A stretch of DNA of 64,000 nucleotides, from NCBI GenBank assembly GCA_026129525.1, contig JAHCHW010000002.1:248001-312000 (forward strand), written 5' to 3'. This document shows positions 44,259-53,447 of this stretch, one piece after another. The stretch's first letter is position 1. Each line of letters starts with the position of its first letter. Origin of the DNA: Chitinophagales bacterium. GTDB lineage: Bacteria; Bacteroidota; Bacteroidia; Chitinophagales; LD1. The notes below the pieces were generated by a model. It had not been told where the DNA came from, made no database searches, and saw nothing but the letters and a program-made list of their open reading frames with translations. Made by a program: the position numbers and the translations under genes.

Positions 44259-46085
44259 ATGTGTGGTATAGCCGGACTTATTGTGAATCACCTGAGCACC
44301 GATGCCAAACTGGAGCTTACACACAAAATGTTGCGTACCATCACCCATCGCGGTCCCGAGGCATCGAATGCTGTATCGGAAGGTTACTACGCATTGGGGC
44401 ACAACCGCCTTAAAATTATTGATCTGAGCGATGAGGCTAATCAGCCATTTAAATACAAGGATGTAACGATTGTGTTTAATGGCGAAGTATACAACTACAT
44501 TGAACTGAGGGCGGAGTTAGAGAAAAAGGGGTATATATTCCGCACCCAAAGCGATACTGAGGTTGTTTGTGCAGCATACAAACATTGGGGCGATGATTGT
44601 GTAAAGCGATTTGTTGGCATGTGGGCATTTGCCTTGTGGGATAACTACAAGCGAAGACTTTTTTGTTCTCGCGACCGCTTTGGTATTAAACCGTTTTATT
44701 ACATCCGCAAAGGTTGGGATATCTACTTCGCTTCAGAGTATAAAGCCCTTAAAGAAACGCCTCTCTATAATGCCCAGCTAAACAAAGAGCAGGTAAACCG
44801 CGGCTTGCAAATGGTTTGGGCTGTTCATCATGAGGAAACTTTTTTCAAAAACATTAAAAGCCTTCCGCCTGCTCATAATCTGGTTTGGGAAAATTCGCGC
44901 ATTAGTATCAATAACTATTGGGATGTAAATTTTGATGCAAAACCCGAAAAGCTAACCTGGAACGAAAAGAAAGAGAAATTTTATTCGCTGTTCGAAGAAT
45001 CTATCAAACTACATTCGCGTAGCGATGTACAAAACGGCACCTGCCTTAGCGGAGGCTTAGATTCTTCGTCTATAGCTTCGGTTTATTCAAAATTGTTGAA
45101 TGGTACCCCCATTAAATCGTTTACGGTTTACTACGAAGATGATGTGGATGAGCGCCCTTTTGTAGAAGCGGTAGTTGAAAAGTATGGCAATATACAACCG
45201 CATTATTTTACGCCATCCAACGAACAATTAGCGGAAAGTTTTCACCGCATGGCATACCATGCCGATGTGCCCGTTTTGGGCTCCTCCTTTATTTCGCAAT
45301 ACTTCCTCATGCAACTGGCAAAAAGCCAGGGGGTAACGGTGGTAATTGACGGGCAAGGCTCTGATGAATATTTGGGAGGGTATTTGCATTCGTTCTATCG
45401 CGTAATAGGACAGTTGTTTTCTCGCGGCAGATTTATGGCGGGTTTGCAGATGTTAAATGCTTTAAGCCAACGGGAAAATTTTTCTTCGCAAAAGCGAAAC
45501 GATTTTCTGCTGAAAAGCATGGTGAGCATGTTCACTAACGAAGCAAGCATTTATCATTTAGAGCTTTCTCGCTTTGATCAATTCAGAAAATATGAGCGCG
45601 AGGATTTACAGTTTGCCACTAAAACATACGATAAGTTCAACAACTTCCTCTATCATATATTAATGACCAGCACCTTGCCAACACTTCTGCATTTCGAAGA
45701 CCGAAACTCAATGGCGTTTTCGCTCGAATCAAGAGTGCCGTTTTTAGATCATCGTTTAGTGGAGTTTGCCTTTACACTCACCCGCGAGGATAGAATAAGC
45801 AATAAAGCAGAAACCAAGTACATATTGCGCGAATCGCTTAAAAATGTATTGCCCGAAAAAGTTTATGCCCGCCAAGACAAAAAGGGATTTGTAACTCCCG
45901 GTGAAGTAAAATGGCTGAATGGCCCGCTGAAATTTTTGTTGGATATAGACTACGAGCGCTTCAACTGGCTGAAGCAGGATAAACTTAGAGCCACAGTTGA
46001 CGCTTACAAAGCAGGCGATGTTTCGAAAGCTGCATTTGTATGGCGCATTGCCTGCACCCATTATTGGATGAAGCATTTTGTGTAA
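44259..46085 (+). CDS. asnB: Asparagine synthase (glutamine-hydrolysing)
   Basis: AsnB makes asparagine from aspartate, ATP and glutamine; homologues also act in surface polysaccharide loci. The 608-residue protein starts MCGIAGLIVNH, so Cys2 is the glutaminase nucleophile. The N-terminal domain has THRGPEA and VFNGEVYNYIELR. The synthetase domain contains the PPi loop SGGLDSSS (near residue 265) and DGQGSDEYLGGY (near 366). It is the first gene of a four-gene plus-strand run with 4-28 bp spacings or overlaps downstream. Confidence 0.93.
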   Translation: MCGIAGLIVNHLSTDAKLELTHKMLRTITHRGPEASNAVSEGYYALGHNRLKIIDLSDEANQPFKYKDVTIVFNGEVYNYIELRAELEKKGYIFRTQSDTEVVCAAYKHWGDDCVKRFVGMWAFALWDNYKRRLFCSRDRFGIKPFYYIRKGWDIYFASEYKALKETPLYNAQLNKEQVNRGLQMVWAVHHEETFFKNIKSLPPAHNLVWENSRISINNYWDVNFDAKPEKLTWNEKKEKFYSLFEESIKLHSRSDVQNGTCLSGGLDSSSIASVYSKLLNGTPIKSFTVYYEDDVDERPFVEAVVEKYGNIQPHYFTPSNEQLAESFHRMAYHADVPVLGSSFISQYFLMQLAKSQGVTVVIDGQGSDEYLGGYLHSFYRVIGQLFSRGRFMAGLQMLNALSQRENFSSQKRNDFLLKSMVSMFTNEASIYHLELSRFDQFRKYEREDLQFATKTYDKFNNFLYHILMTSTLPTLLHFEDRNSMAFSLESRVPFLDHRLVEFAFTLTREDRISNKAETKYILRESLKNVLPEKVYARQDKKGFVTPGEVKWLNGPLKFLLDIDYERFNWLKQDKLRATVDAYKAGDVSKAAFVWRIACTHYWMKHFV

Positions 46086-46098
46086 CCATAACTTAATT

Positions 46099-47679
46099 AT
46101 GAGCATTACTGCCAAACAAATTTTAGAGTCTATTCCCTATCGTTTCCGCACCGAAAAAGCTGCCGGATTTAACACTGTATTTCACTTCGATATTTCGGGC
46201 GATGAAACATTGCAATACACAGTTGAGTTGAAAGAGCAACAATGTTTTTTATCGGAAGGACTAATCGGCACGCCCGCTTGCACGGTTCGCACCAAAGCAT
46301 CGGTGTATGTTGACTTGGAAACCGGAAAAGCCAACCCGCAAATGGCACTAATGCTCGGCAAAGTGAAAATTTCGAACATTGCTGCCATGATGCAGTTTGC
46401 CAAGTGTTTTCGAAAGTTTGATGCCAGTATCAACTACGGTGCGGTAACAACTTCCGATACTGCTGCGGATGTAACCTTTCAAACACGCCCGGTAAAAACA
46501 GGCCCTTTGGCAGGTGTAAAAATTATTGATTTTACCCGCTTGCTCCCCGGCCCTTTAGCAACCATGTTTTTGGCAGATATGGGAGCCGATGTGATTAAAA
46601 TTGAAGACCCCGATAATCCCGATTATGTGCGCGATTTTGAGCCGCGCGTAAACGGAATGAGTTTATTTTACCTATCGCTCAACCGCGCCAAACGCAGTAT
46701 GGCGGTCAACTATCTTTCGCCCGAAGGCAAGCAGGTAATTTACGATTTGGTAAAAAGTGCCGATGTAGTGATAGAGCAATATCGCCCGGGTATTATGAAA
46801 GAAATGGGATTTGGGTATGAAGAGCTGACTGCCATAAACCCGAAACTGATTTATGTATCGGTTACCGGCTATGGGCAAAATTCTTCCATGGCAATGGCTG
46901 CCGGACACGACCTCAACTACATTGCCATTGGCGGTGCGCTGGGCATTACCGGCACTGCCGATGGGCAACTCACTATTCCCGGATTCCAGTTAGCCGATAT
47001 TGCAGGCGGCTCGTACATGGCAATGAATGCTGTGCTCGCAGCACTTTACCAACGCGAAAAAACCGGCAAAGGCGAATGGGTAGATGTTGCCATGACCGAT
47101 GCGGTTACACCTTTTACTGCTTTACAGTTTGCATACTATCAGGGAACGAAGGAGGTTCCCCCAACCGGAAAATTTGAGTTAAGCGGTGCGCTGGCAAACT
47201 ACAATGTATATGCCTGTGCCGATGGAAAATTTGTGGCACTCGGAAGTCTGGAGCCGAAATTCTGGAACAAATTCTGCGAAAGAGCCGGACGCAACGATTG
47301 GGCAGATAGGTTTCTCACCGACACGGAAACGGTGAAACAAGAAGTGAGCACATTCTTCCTTACAAAACCTCGCAACGAGTGGTTGCAGTTTTTTGAAGCG
47401 AGCGACATTTGCTTAACTACGGTTAACTCCTTAGCCGATATGGAAACTGACCGACATTTGCGCGAACGTAACATGTTGTTGGAAAATGAACATAGCGCTG
47501 TGGGGAAGTATCGCACCATCAATCAGCCATTAAAATTTAAACAAGCGAAATTTGATAATAACTGGAGCGCTCCTGACTTAGGTGATGATTCGGCATCGGT
47601 TTTGAAAGAACTGAATTATACAACCGATGCCATTCAATTGCTGGCGCAGAAAGGCGTGGTTAAATTAAAAACATCATGA
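46099..47679 (+). CDS. SCP2 sterol-carrier domain fused to class III (CaiB/BaiF) CoA-transferase
   Basis: This 526-residue protein has an N-terminal SCP2-like lipid-binding domain (about 1-110: ITAKQILESIPYRFRTEKAA (20 residues), LEAGKANPQMALMLGKVKIS-like stretch, then FAKCFRKF). A class III CoA-transferase follows (about 130-520). The transferase has IIDFTRLLPGPLATMFLADMG at its start and the catalytic Asp in GHDLNYIAIGGALG. I chose the ATG beginning MSITAKQ, 13 bp after the asnB stop. The first domain would present a hydrophobic acyl substrate to the second. The stop overlaps the following gene start by 4 bp. Confidence 0.88.
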   Translation: MSITAKQILESIPYRFRTEKAAGFNTVFHFDISGDETLQYTVELKEQQCFLSEGLIGTPACTVRTKASVYVDLETGKANPQMALMLGKVKISNIAAMMQFAKCFRKFDASINYGAVTTSDTAADVTFQTRPVKTGPLAGVKIIDFTRLLPGPLATMFLADMGADVIKIEDPDNPDYVRDFEPRVNGMSLFYLSLNRAKRSMAVNYLSPEGKQVIYDLVKSADVVIEQYRPGIMKEMGFGYEELTAINPKLIYVSVTGYGQNSSMAMAAGHDLNYIAIGGALGITGTADGQLTIPGFQLADIAGGSYMAMNAVLAALYQREKTGKGEWVDVAMTDAVTPFTALQFAYYQGTKEVPPTGKFELSGALANYNVYACADGKFVALGSLEPKFWNKFCERAGRNDWADRFLTDTETVKQEVSTFFLTKPRNEWLQFFEASDICLTTVNSLADMETDRHLRERNMLLENEHSAVGKYRTINQPLKFKQAKFDNNWSAPDLGDDSASVLKELNYTTDAIQLLAQKGVVKLKTS

Positions 47680-49508
47680 AGCAAACATTCTTGAAAACTA
47701 TTTTGCTTGCGTTTGCAGTGTTTACGGTTACGCTTTTATGTGCAGGCGATATTGACAAAGCATTTAAGTACTTGAAAACTGGCGACTATCCCAATGCACG
47801 CAAGTTTTTGAACGAAGTAATTGCCGAACAACCGGAAAATACAGGAGCCTGCTACGGTTTGGCAAAGTATTTTTTTGCAAAAGATAACCCTGCTTACCAT
47901 ATTGATTCAGCTAACTACTACATAAAAATTGCGGCAAAAAAAGTTCCACTAAACCCCGATGATAAAGAGACAAAAAAGTTGCTGAACCTCGAGGTGCGCG
48001 ATTACACTATCACCACCCTTCAAAAGGATATTAACTACGAAGCTTACTCCATAGTAGAAACCCAAAACACGGTTGAAGCTTACCAGTATTTTTTGGATAA
48101 CTTTAGCGAGAAGGGCTTGCTGTATAAAGCCGAGAACACCCGCAACCAGTTAGCATACATACGCGCCAAAGGCGATGGCGGCTATGCGGCTATGCTCGAT
48201 TTTATTCAAAAGTATCCGAATGCCGACCAGATAAAAGAAGCGAAAGATATTTACGAAAAGCGACTTTACGATCAAACCACTGCCGACCACTCTTATCAAT
48301 CTTACAAAAACTATTTAGACAATTACCCTAATGGCGAGTATGCCGCTGAAGCAAAGAAAAATTACGAAGAAAAATTGCTTGAGCATTACAATAAACTGCA
48401 CGATTTAGCTGCTTATGCCGAGTTCGAAAAAAAGTATCCCGACCACCCGGCTTTCAAAACGGTGCAGGACAGTATTTACGCCATTACTACCCGCCCCGGA
48501 ACGGTAGGTGCTTACAAATTGTTTATTCGCAATAACTCGCACAATTATCATATTAAGGAAGCATGGGAACATTTGTATTTGCTTTACACCGCTTCTGCCA
48601 AAGAAAATGTGTACAAAGAATTTGCTGAAGAGTTTCCTGATTTTCCCGATAAGCAACGTATTGCCAACGATATTGATTTTTCGCAAAAACAACTAAAACC
48701 TTTTGAGCGCGATGGCAAGTGGGGCTATGCTTACCAGCCCACCAAAGATTCGCTGGTTATTCAGATATTGCCCGAATACGAAGAAGCTTACGATTTTAAT
48801 GGTGGCTTGGCGGCTGTGCGCGTAAAACCCTGCACCGAAAAGTGTATTTACTTCTACATCAACAAAAGTAATCAGCGCGCCATTGAAGCCGATTTCAATT
48901 TTGCGGGCGATTTTAAGAATGGGTATGCAGTAGTAGGCATAGGCAACTGCGAGGATGAATCAGCCTGCAAATACGGTATTATTGATACACGCGGCAAGTA
49001 TGTGGTGGCTCCGTATTACGATGTAATTGAAGAAGAGAGCGAAGGTTTTTATTTGGTTGCCAAAGGCGAAAAATTCGGCTTTATAAACAGCCGTGGCGAT
49101 GTGGTGGTGTCGCTAAAGTACTCTGACGGGCTTTCGTTTAAGCAAGGGGTAGCCGCAGTTGCTATTGACGATAACTGGTTTTTTATTGACAAAGAAGGGC
49201 GGCAACTGTTCATTAACCGCTTTCAGGATGTTTCATCGTTCAGCGACAGTTTATGTGCCGTTACGTTGGATGGCGAAAACTGGGGTTATGTTGATATGAG
49301 CGGCAACTTTGTTATTCAACCCATTTACGAAAGTGCCGAAGATTTTGAAGGCGGTTTTGCCGTAGTATCGAAAAAAGAAAAAGACCCGAAAAATAAATCG
49401 CTCTTTATCAGCCAGCGGTATAAAATTGACAGAACGGGAAAAGTGCTCGAAAAGTTAACAGCGCCTAAACCTGCACCCAAAACCAACAACCGCAGGACAA
49501 AAAAATAA
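47676..49508 (+). CDS. Secreted protein with TPR-like N-terminus and WG repeats
   Basis: This 610-residue protein has a signal peptide (LLAFAVFTVTLLCAG). A TPR-like helical N-terminal half (about 22-340) contains repeated YP-N/D-x3-A/E motifs. A run of WG repeats (about 345-600) follows: GKWGYAYQPTK, EKFGFINSRGDVVV, DNWFFIDKEGRQL and NWGYVDMSGNFVIQP. WG repeats form a propeller-like ligand-binding platform at the envelope. The C-terminus is basic (NNRRTKK). It overlaps the CoA-transferase stop by 4 bp and is followed after 28 bp by the isomerase gene. Confidence 0.85.
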   Translation: MKQTFLKTILLAFAVFTVTLLCAGDIDKAFKYLKTGDYPNARKFLNEVIAEQPENTGACYGLAKYFFAKDNPAYHIDSANYYIKIAAKKVPLNPDDKETKKLLNLEVRDYTITTLQKDINYEAYSIVETQNTVEAYQYFLDNFSEKGLLYKAENTRNQLAYIRAKGDGGYAAMLDFIQKYPNADQIKEAKDIYEKRLYDQTTADHSYQSYKNYLDNYPNGEYAAEAKKNYEEKLLEHYNKLHDLAAYAEFEKKYPDHPAFKTVQDSIYAITTRPGTVGAYKLFIRNNSHNYHIKEAWEHLYLLYTASAKENVYKEFAEEFPDFPDKQRIANDIDFSQKQLKPFERDGKWGYAYQPTKDSLVIQILPEYEEAYDFNGGLAAVRVKPCTEKCIYFYINKSNQRAIEADFNFAGDFKNGYAVVGIGNCEDESACKYGIIDTRGKYVVAPYYDVIEEESEGFYLVAKGEKFGFINSRGDVVVSLKYSDGLSFKQGVAAVAIDDNWFFIDKEGRQLFINRFQDVSSFSDSLCAVTLDGENWGYVDMSGNFVIQPIYESAEDFEGGFAVVSKKEKDPKNKSLFISQRYKIDRTGKVLEKLTAPKPAPKTNNRRTKK

Positions 49509-49536
49509 CGTAACCTTGCGCTGCCAATTGCATTAA

Positions 49537-50529
49537 ATGTTCGAATTAATTAAAAAATTTCCGGAGCAGATAAATGAAGCTATTGCCATTGGAGAAGGCA
49601 TTCAACTGAAAACTAAATTAACCGCACCCGTTAAGAATATTGTTGTTTGCGGTTTGGGCGGCTCAGGTATTGGTGGCGATTTGCTTTCGGAATTGCTCAA
49701 AAGTGAGCTGAGCGTTCCGGTTATTGTGAACAAAAGCTATTTTCTTCCGGCTTTTGTTGATGCTTCTACGCTGCTTATTCTTTCATCGTATTCGGGTAAT
49801 ACCGAAGAAACCGTAGCCTGTGCCAACGAAGCACTCGGCAAAGGATTGCAGCCGGTGTGCGTAACGGCAGGCGGCAAACTGGAAGAGATTGCACTGAAGC
49901 ACGGACTTGATATAATAAAAATTCCTTCGGGGCGTCCGCCACGTGCCTGCCTTGGCTATTCATCAACCCAACTGTTTTTTATACTGGCGCATCACGGTAT
50001 TATCAATTACGACTTTAAAGCAGCGCTCACCCGCAGTGCTTCTTTCCTTAAAGCCGAGCAGGAAAAAATTATGCAGGATGCCGAGTTTCTTGCCGGTAAG
50101 CTATTGCAGAAAGTGTTGGTGGTGTATGCTGAAGATAAATACGAAAGTACGGCACTGCGCCTTAAGCAGCAGATAAACGAGAATTCGAAAATGCACTGCT
50201 GGTATAATGTGGTGCCCGAAATGAATCACAATGAATTGGTAGGATGGAAAGAGCCGGTGGGCAATCTTGCCGTAGTTATTTTCCGCAGCGAAGATGAGTT
50301 TCACCGCAACACGCACCGCATTGTATATAAGAAGAGTGTAATTGTAAACCTTTCGGAGAATGTGTACGAGGTGTATGCTAAAGGCGCTTCATTGTTCGAA
50401 AAGCATTTTTACTTTATTCACTTTGGCGATTGGCTATCCTATCATCTTGCCACCCTGCAAGGCATTGACCCCGTTGAAGTGAATGTGATTACCAACTTAA
50501 AGAAGAAGTTGGATTCGCTGAGCCATTAA
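49537..50529 (+). CDS. Bifunctional phosphoglucose/phosphomannose isomerase family (SIS domain)
   Basis: This 330-residue protein has two SIS domains of the type found in archaeal and bacterial bifunctional phosphoglucose/phosphomannose isomerases. Key segments are CGLGGSGIGGDLLSELL, SSYSGNTEETVACANEAL, PSGRPPRACLGYSS (with the catalytic residues) and PEMNHNELVGW. It interconverts glucose-6-P, mannose-6-P and fructose-6-P and would feed sugar-nucleotide and glycan synthesis. It is the last gene of the asnB run; no terminator is evident. Confidence 0.9.
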   Translation: MFELIKKFPEQINEAIAIGEGIQLKTKLTAPVKNIVVCGLGGSGIGGDLLSELLKSELSVPVIVNKSYFLPAFVDASTLLILSSYSGNTEETVACANEALGKGLQPVCVTAGGKLEEIALKHGLDIIKIPSGRPPRACLGYSSTQLFFILAHHGIINYDFKAALTRSASFLKAEQEKIMQDAEFLAGKLLQKVLVVYAEDKYESTALRLKQQINENSKMHCWYNVVPEMNHNELVGWKEPVGNLAVVIFRSEDEFHRNTHRIVYKKSVIVNLSENVYEVYAKGASLFEKHFYFIHFGDWLSYHLATLQGIDPVEVNVITNLKKKLDSLSH

Positions 50530-50589
50530 GTTGATTTCAGTTGTAAAAGGTATTAGAGAAGTTGTATTGCCGCTTTGTTTTTGCTTCTG

Positions 50590-51066
50590 CTAACGGTTCA
50601 ACCACCAAAGCGAAGCATTTAGCGTAGTAGCAAAACTTACCCAACACAAGTACGGAATTTGCATGTATCCTGCTACGGGTTTTATCTCCTTAAACAGCAG
50701 TATCATCCAAAGAATGGAAGCCCACAAAGTAATTATCTCTATCAGTGCTATATCCATTCGTTTAAAGTAGAAGAAGATAATGCTCCACCAAAAATTCAGA
50801 AACAACTGCAAGCCGAACACGAGCATTGCTTTCTGCTTTAGTTGGTGGTGCTCGGCAGTCCAAATCAGGTAGAACGAAACACCCATCAGCACATAGAGCG
50901 TAGTCCACACCGGACCAAACAACCAGTTGGGCGGATTAAAGAAAGGTTTTTGCAAGCCCGCATACCAGCCGGGGATAGCTTCGGCAGTGGCAATACCCGA
51001 AACGCAACCCGCTATCAATGGCAAGGCGATTGAAACAGTAATTTTTACAAGGTTGACCAAGTTCAT
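50590..51066 (-). CDS. TspO/MBR family membrane protein
   Basis: This 158-residue protein has five membrane helices and the TspO signature: IPGWYAGLQKPFFNPPNWLF (20 residues) in the first loop, GPVWTTLYVLMGVSFYLIW, and FFLNFWWSIIFF-like helix 4. Pro-, Trp- and Tyr-rich loops bind tetrapyrroles or cholesterol in relatives. In bacteria it is linked to porphyrin and stress responses; the role here is unknown. It stands apart from its neighbours on the minus strand. Confidence 0.92.
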   Translation of the reverse strand: MNLVNLVKITVSIALPLIAGCVSGIATAEAIPGWYAGLQKPFFNPPNWLFGPVWTTLYVLMGVSFYLIWTAEHHQLKQKAMLVFGLQLFLNFWWSIIFFYFKRMDIALIEIITLWASILWMILLFKEIKPVAGYMQIPYLCWVSFATTLNASLWWLNR

Positions 51067-51100
51067 GTAAGTACAACAACTGATTGGGGCTTTTGTTTAA

Positions 51101-52252
51101 CTACTGAAATTTTATGCTTGCCAGGTATTCGGCAAAAAGGCGCGCACCGTTTTCATTAAAGTGGCAGTCGTCATAAAACACCGAAGTATCGCGAGGGAAC
51201 AGGTGTATTGCTTCAATGCAGTTTACATTATTGCTATCGCAAAATTCGCGAAGTGCGGTATTATACATTTCCATTCCTTGCTTAAGCGCTTTAGAGGAAT
51301 AGTAACTATGCCCTTTTTCTTTCTGATAAGCGCCTATGCCACCCATCCACAATAAACCTTCTTCGTACGCGCTCATGGTATCCTTGTACATAACCGGCTG
51401 CGTTACAAAAAAAACGCCCACCCCTTGTCTGCGTGCCTCATCACAAATCAATTTCAGGTTACGTTTATACTCGTTTAACGCAGTTGTCAGGTCAGGCAAG
51501 GAATCAATCATAAAGGTTGCCTCCTTTCTGTTTTTTCTCCATTGCACTAACGATTCTCCCTTATCATCCTGTATCATCCAATCCACTCCGTTAGGTTTAA
51601 TGCGGTGATACAAATTTTGCGCGAGTTGAAACAACACAGTTTTTCGCCACCATGTCTTTTCATAACTTCTTCCCTTGCGGAGAAAAATGGTGTTAACCAA
51701 CGAATCTTCTACTTCGGTCGTAAATTGAAAGTTCTCATTAAACAAACTGTCTGCACTCAACCTTTTCATAAGGTCGTTCAATCCCGGCATAATAACCAGT
51801 TGATTCACATACTTCAGTTGCGGAACGATATACTTTACATGCAAATACAGTTCGCGGGTGGTAATGCCGCTTTTCCCTATACTGCCGAAAATATATTGTT
51901 GAGGCGCATTGTTCTTATTCAAATTTTGCTCTAACAACGCCCACCATGTTTCGCTGTTATCTAAGTATAAACATTCTGTAGTGCTGCCGCCCAAGCACAA
52001 ATAGTTTGTTGTTTCTGCTCTGAATTTTTCACCCCTGTAGCCATTGCTGTTAATCGTAAAATTTTTAGTGCCGTTTATTCCGTAAAAAACAGTTGAATCG
52101 GGATAAAACGTATGCTGAAGATTCGGTTGCCAAACGTAGTAGAGGTTATCATCAGGCATTGCCCAACGCAATGCAACTTCTGCAATAAAAAGCGAAAGCA
52201 GCACCGATGCAAGTATCAGTAATGCTTTCGTTATGGTATTGCCTGGCTTCAT
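51101..52252 (-). CDS. SGNH/GDSL-type hydrolase, membrane anchored
   Basis: This 383-residue protein has one N-terminal membrane helix (ALLILASVLLSLFIAEVAL) and an extracytoplasmic SGNH fold. Ser lies in LCLGGSTTECLYLDNSE, Gly in block II near FGSIGKSG, Asn in MPGLNDLM, and the Asp-His pair in FYDDCHFNENGARLFA. SGNH proteins of this size de-esterify or acetylate surface glycans. It begins 22 bp after hppD, so cotranscription with hppD is possible although the functions do not match. An earlier in-frame ATG adds six residues. Confidence 0.82.
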   Translation of the reverse strand: MKPGNTITKALLILASVLLSLFIAEVALRWAMPDDNLYYVWQPNLQHTFYPDSTVFYGINGTKNFTINSNGYRGEKFRAETTNYLCLGGSTTECLYLDNSETWWALLEQNLNKNNAPQQYIFGSIGKSGITTRELYLHVKYIVPQLKYVNQLVIMPGLNDLMKRLSADSLFNENFQFTTEVEDSLVNTIFLRKGRSYEKTWWRKTVLFQLAQNLYHRIKPNGVDWMIQDDKGESLVQWRKNRKEATFMIDSLPDLTTALNEYKRNLKLICDEARRQGVGVFFVTQPVMYKDTMSAYEEGLLWMGGIGAYQKEKGHSYYSSKALKQGMEMYNTALREFCDSNNVNCIEAIHLFPRDTSVFYDDCHFNENGARLFAEYLASIKFQ

Positions 52253-52274
52253 GCTTAGGCAAAATAGCAAATGA

Positions 52275-53402
52275 TTACAGATTGCCGCGCAACGCCTGCT
52301 CGCGTTCTATAGATTCGAACAAGGCTCTAAAATTTCCTTTGCCGAAACTTTTGGCTCCGCAGCGTTGAATAATTTCGTAGAAAACGGTAGGGCGGTCTTG
52401 CACCGGTTTGGTAAACAATTGCAACAGGTAGCCTTCCTCATCGCGGTCCACCAAAATGTTTAAGCGCTTAATGGCTTCCATGTCTTCGTTTATTTTTCCA
52501 ACGCGTTTCCACACATCATCGTAGTATGTATCGGGCACATACAAAAATTCCACTCCGCGGGCGCGTAACTCTGAAACCGTAGCAATAATATTATCGGTAG
52601 CAACAGCTATATGTTGGCAACCTGCACCTTTATAAAACTCAATGTATTCTTCAATCTGCGATTTCTTTTTGCCTTCGGCAGGCTCGTTAATCGGAAATTT
52701 TATGTAGCCATTTCCGTTGCTTACTACTTTACTCATCAGCGCAGAGTATTCGGTTGATATGTCCTTATCGTCAAACGTAAGCAACAGTTTAAAACCCATT
52801 ACATCTTCGTAAAACTTAACCCACTCGTTCATTTTACCGAGTTCAACATTGCCAACGCAGTGGTCAACATGTTTTAAGCCAACAGGTTTAACCGGCACAT
52901 TTGATTTTTGTGCTTTGTAGCCGGGCAAAAAAACGCCTTTGTAGTTTTTGCGTTCCACAAATTTGTGGATGGTTTCTCCATAAGTTTTTATGGCGCTTAT
53001 TACCACTTCTCCGTTTTCATCTTTATAAACAGTTGGTGTTAAAACGGCTACAGCTCCGCGCTTAGTAGTTTCCTCAAAACTCTTTGTGGCATCGTCCACC
53101 CAAAGAGCAAGCACCTTTACTCCATCGCCATGCTTTTTCTGATGGTTTACAATTTCGTGGTCGGGGTTTAAACCGCTGGTAAGCACCAAGGTTATTTTTC
53201 CTTGCCGCAATACATAACTTGCTCTGTCGCGCACGCCTGTTTCGGGTCCGGCATAGGCAATCATTTCGTAGCCCCATGCGCTTTGGTAATAGTAGGCGCT
53301 TTGCTTGGCGTTGCCCACATAAAATTCAATGTGGTCGGTGCCGTTAAGGGGTAAAAAATCTTCGGTGCTTTTTACGTTTGGTTTTTCGAGTGTTGTTTCC
53401 AT
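52275..53402 (-). CDS. hppD: 4-hydroxyphenylpyruvate dioxygenase
   Basis: HppD converts 4-hydroxyphenylpyruvate to homogentisate in tyrosine degradation. The 375-residue protein has the two vicinal-oxygen-chelate halves. Iron ligands are His in LKHVDHCVGNVELG, His in CQHIAVATDNI, and Glu in TVFYEIIQRCGAKSFGKGNF (20 residues). It follows hmgA on the same strand (45 bp gap), so the two consecutive steps of the pathway are coexpressed. Confidence 0.95.
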   Translation of the reverse strand: METTLEKPNVKSTEDFLPLNGTDHIEFYVGNAKQSAYYYQSAWGYEMIAYAGPETGVRDRASYVLRQGKITLVLTSGLNPDHEIVNHQKKHGDGVKVLALWVDDATKSFEETTKRGAVAVLTPTVYKDENGEVVISAIKTYGETIHKFVERKNYKGVFLPGYKAQKSNVPVKPVGLKHVDHCVGNVELGKMNEWVKFYEDVMGFKLLLTFDDKDISTEYSALMSKVVSNGNGYIKFPINEPAEGKKKSQIEEYIEFYKGAGCQHIAVATDNIIATVSELRARGVEFLYVPDTYYDDVWKRVGKINEDMEAIKRLNILVDRDEEGYLLQLFTKPVQDRPTVFYEIIQRCGAKSFGKGNFRALFESIEREQALRGNL

Positions 53403-53447
53403 ACCTAAATCATTTTCTCAGTTACTAATCAACTAATTTTTTATTCC

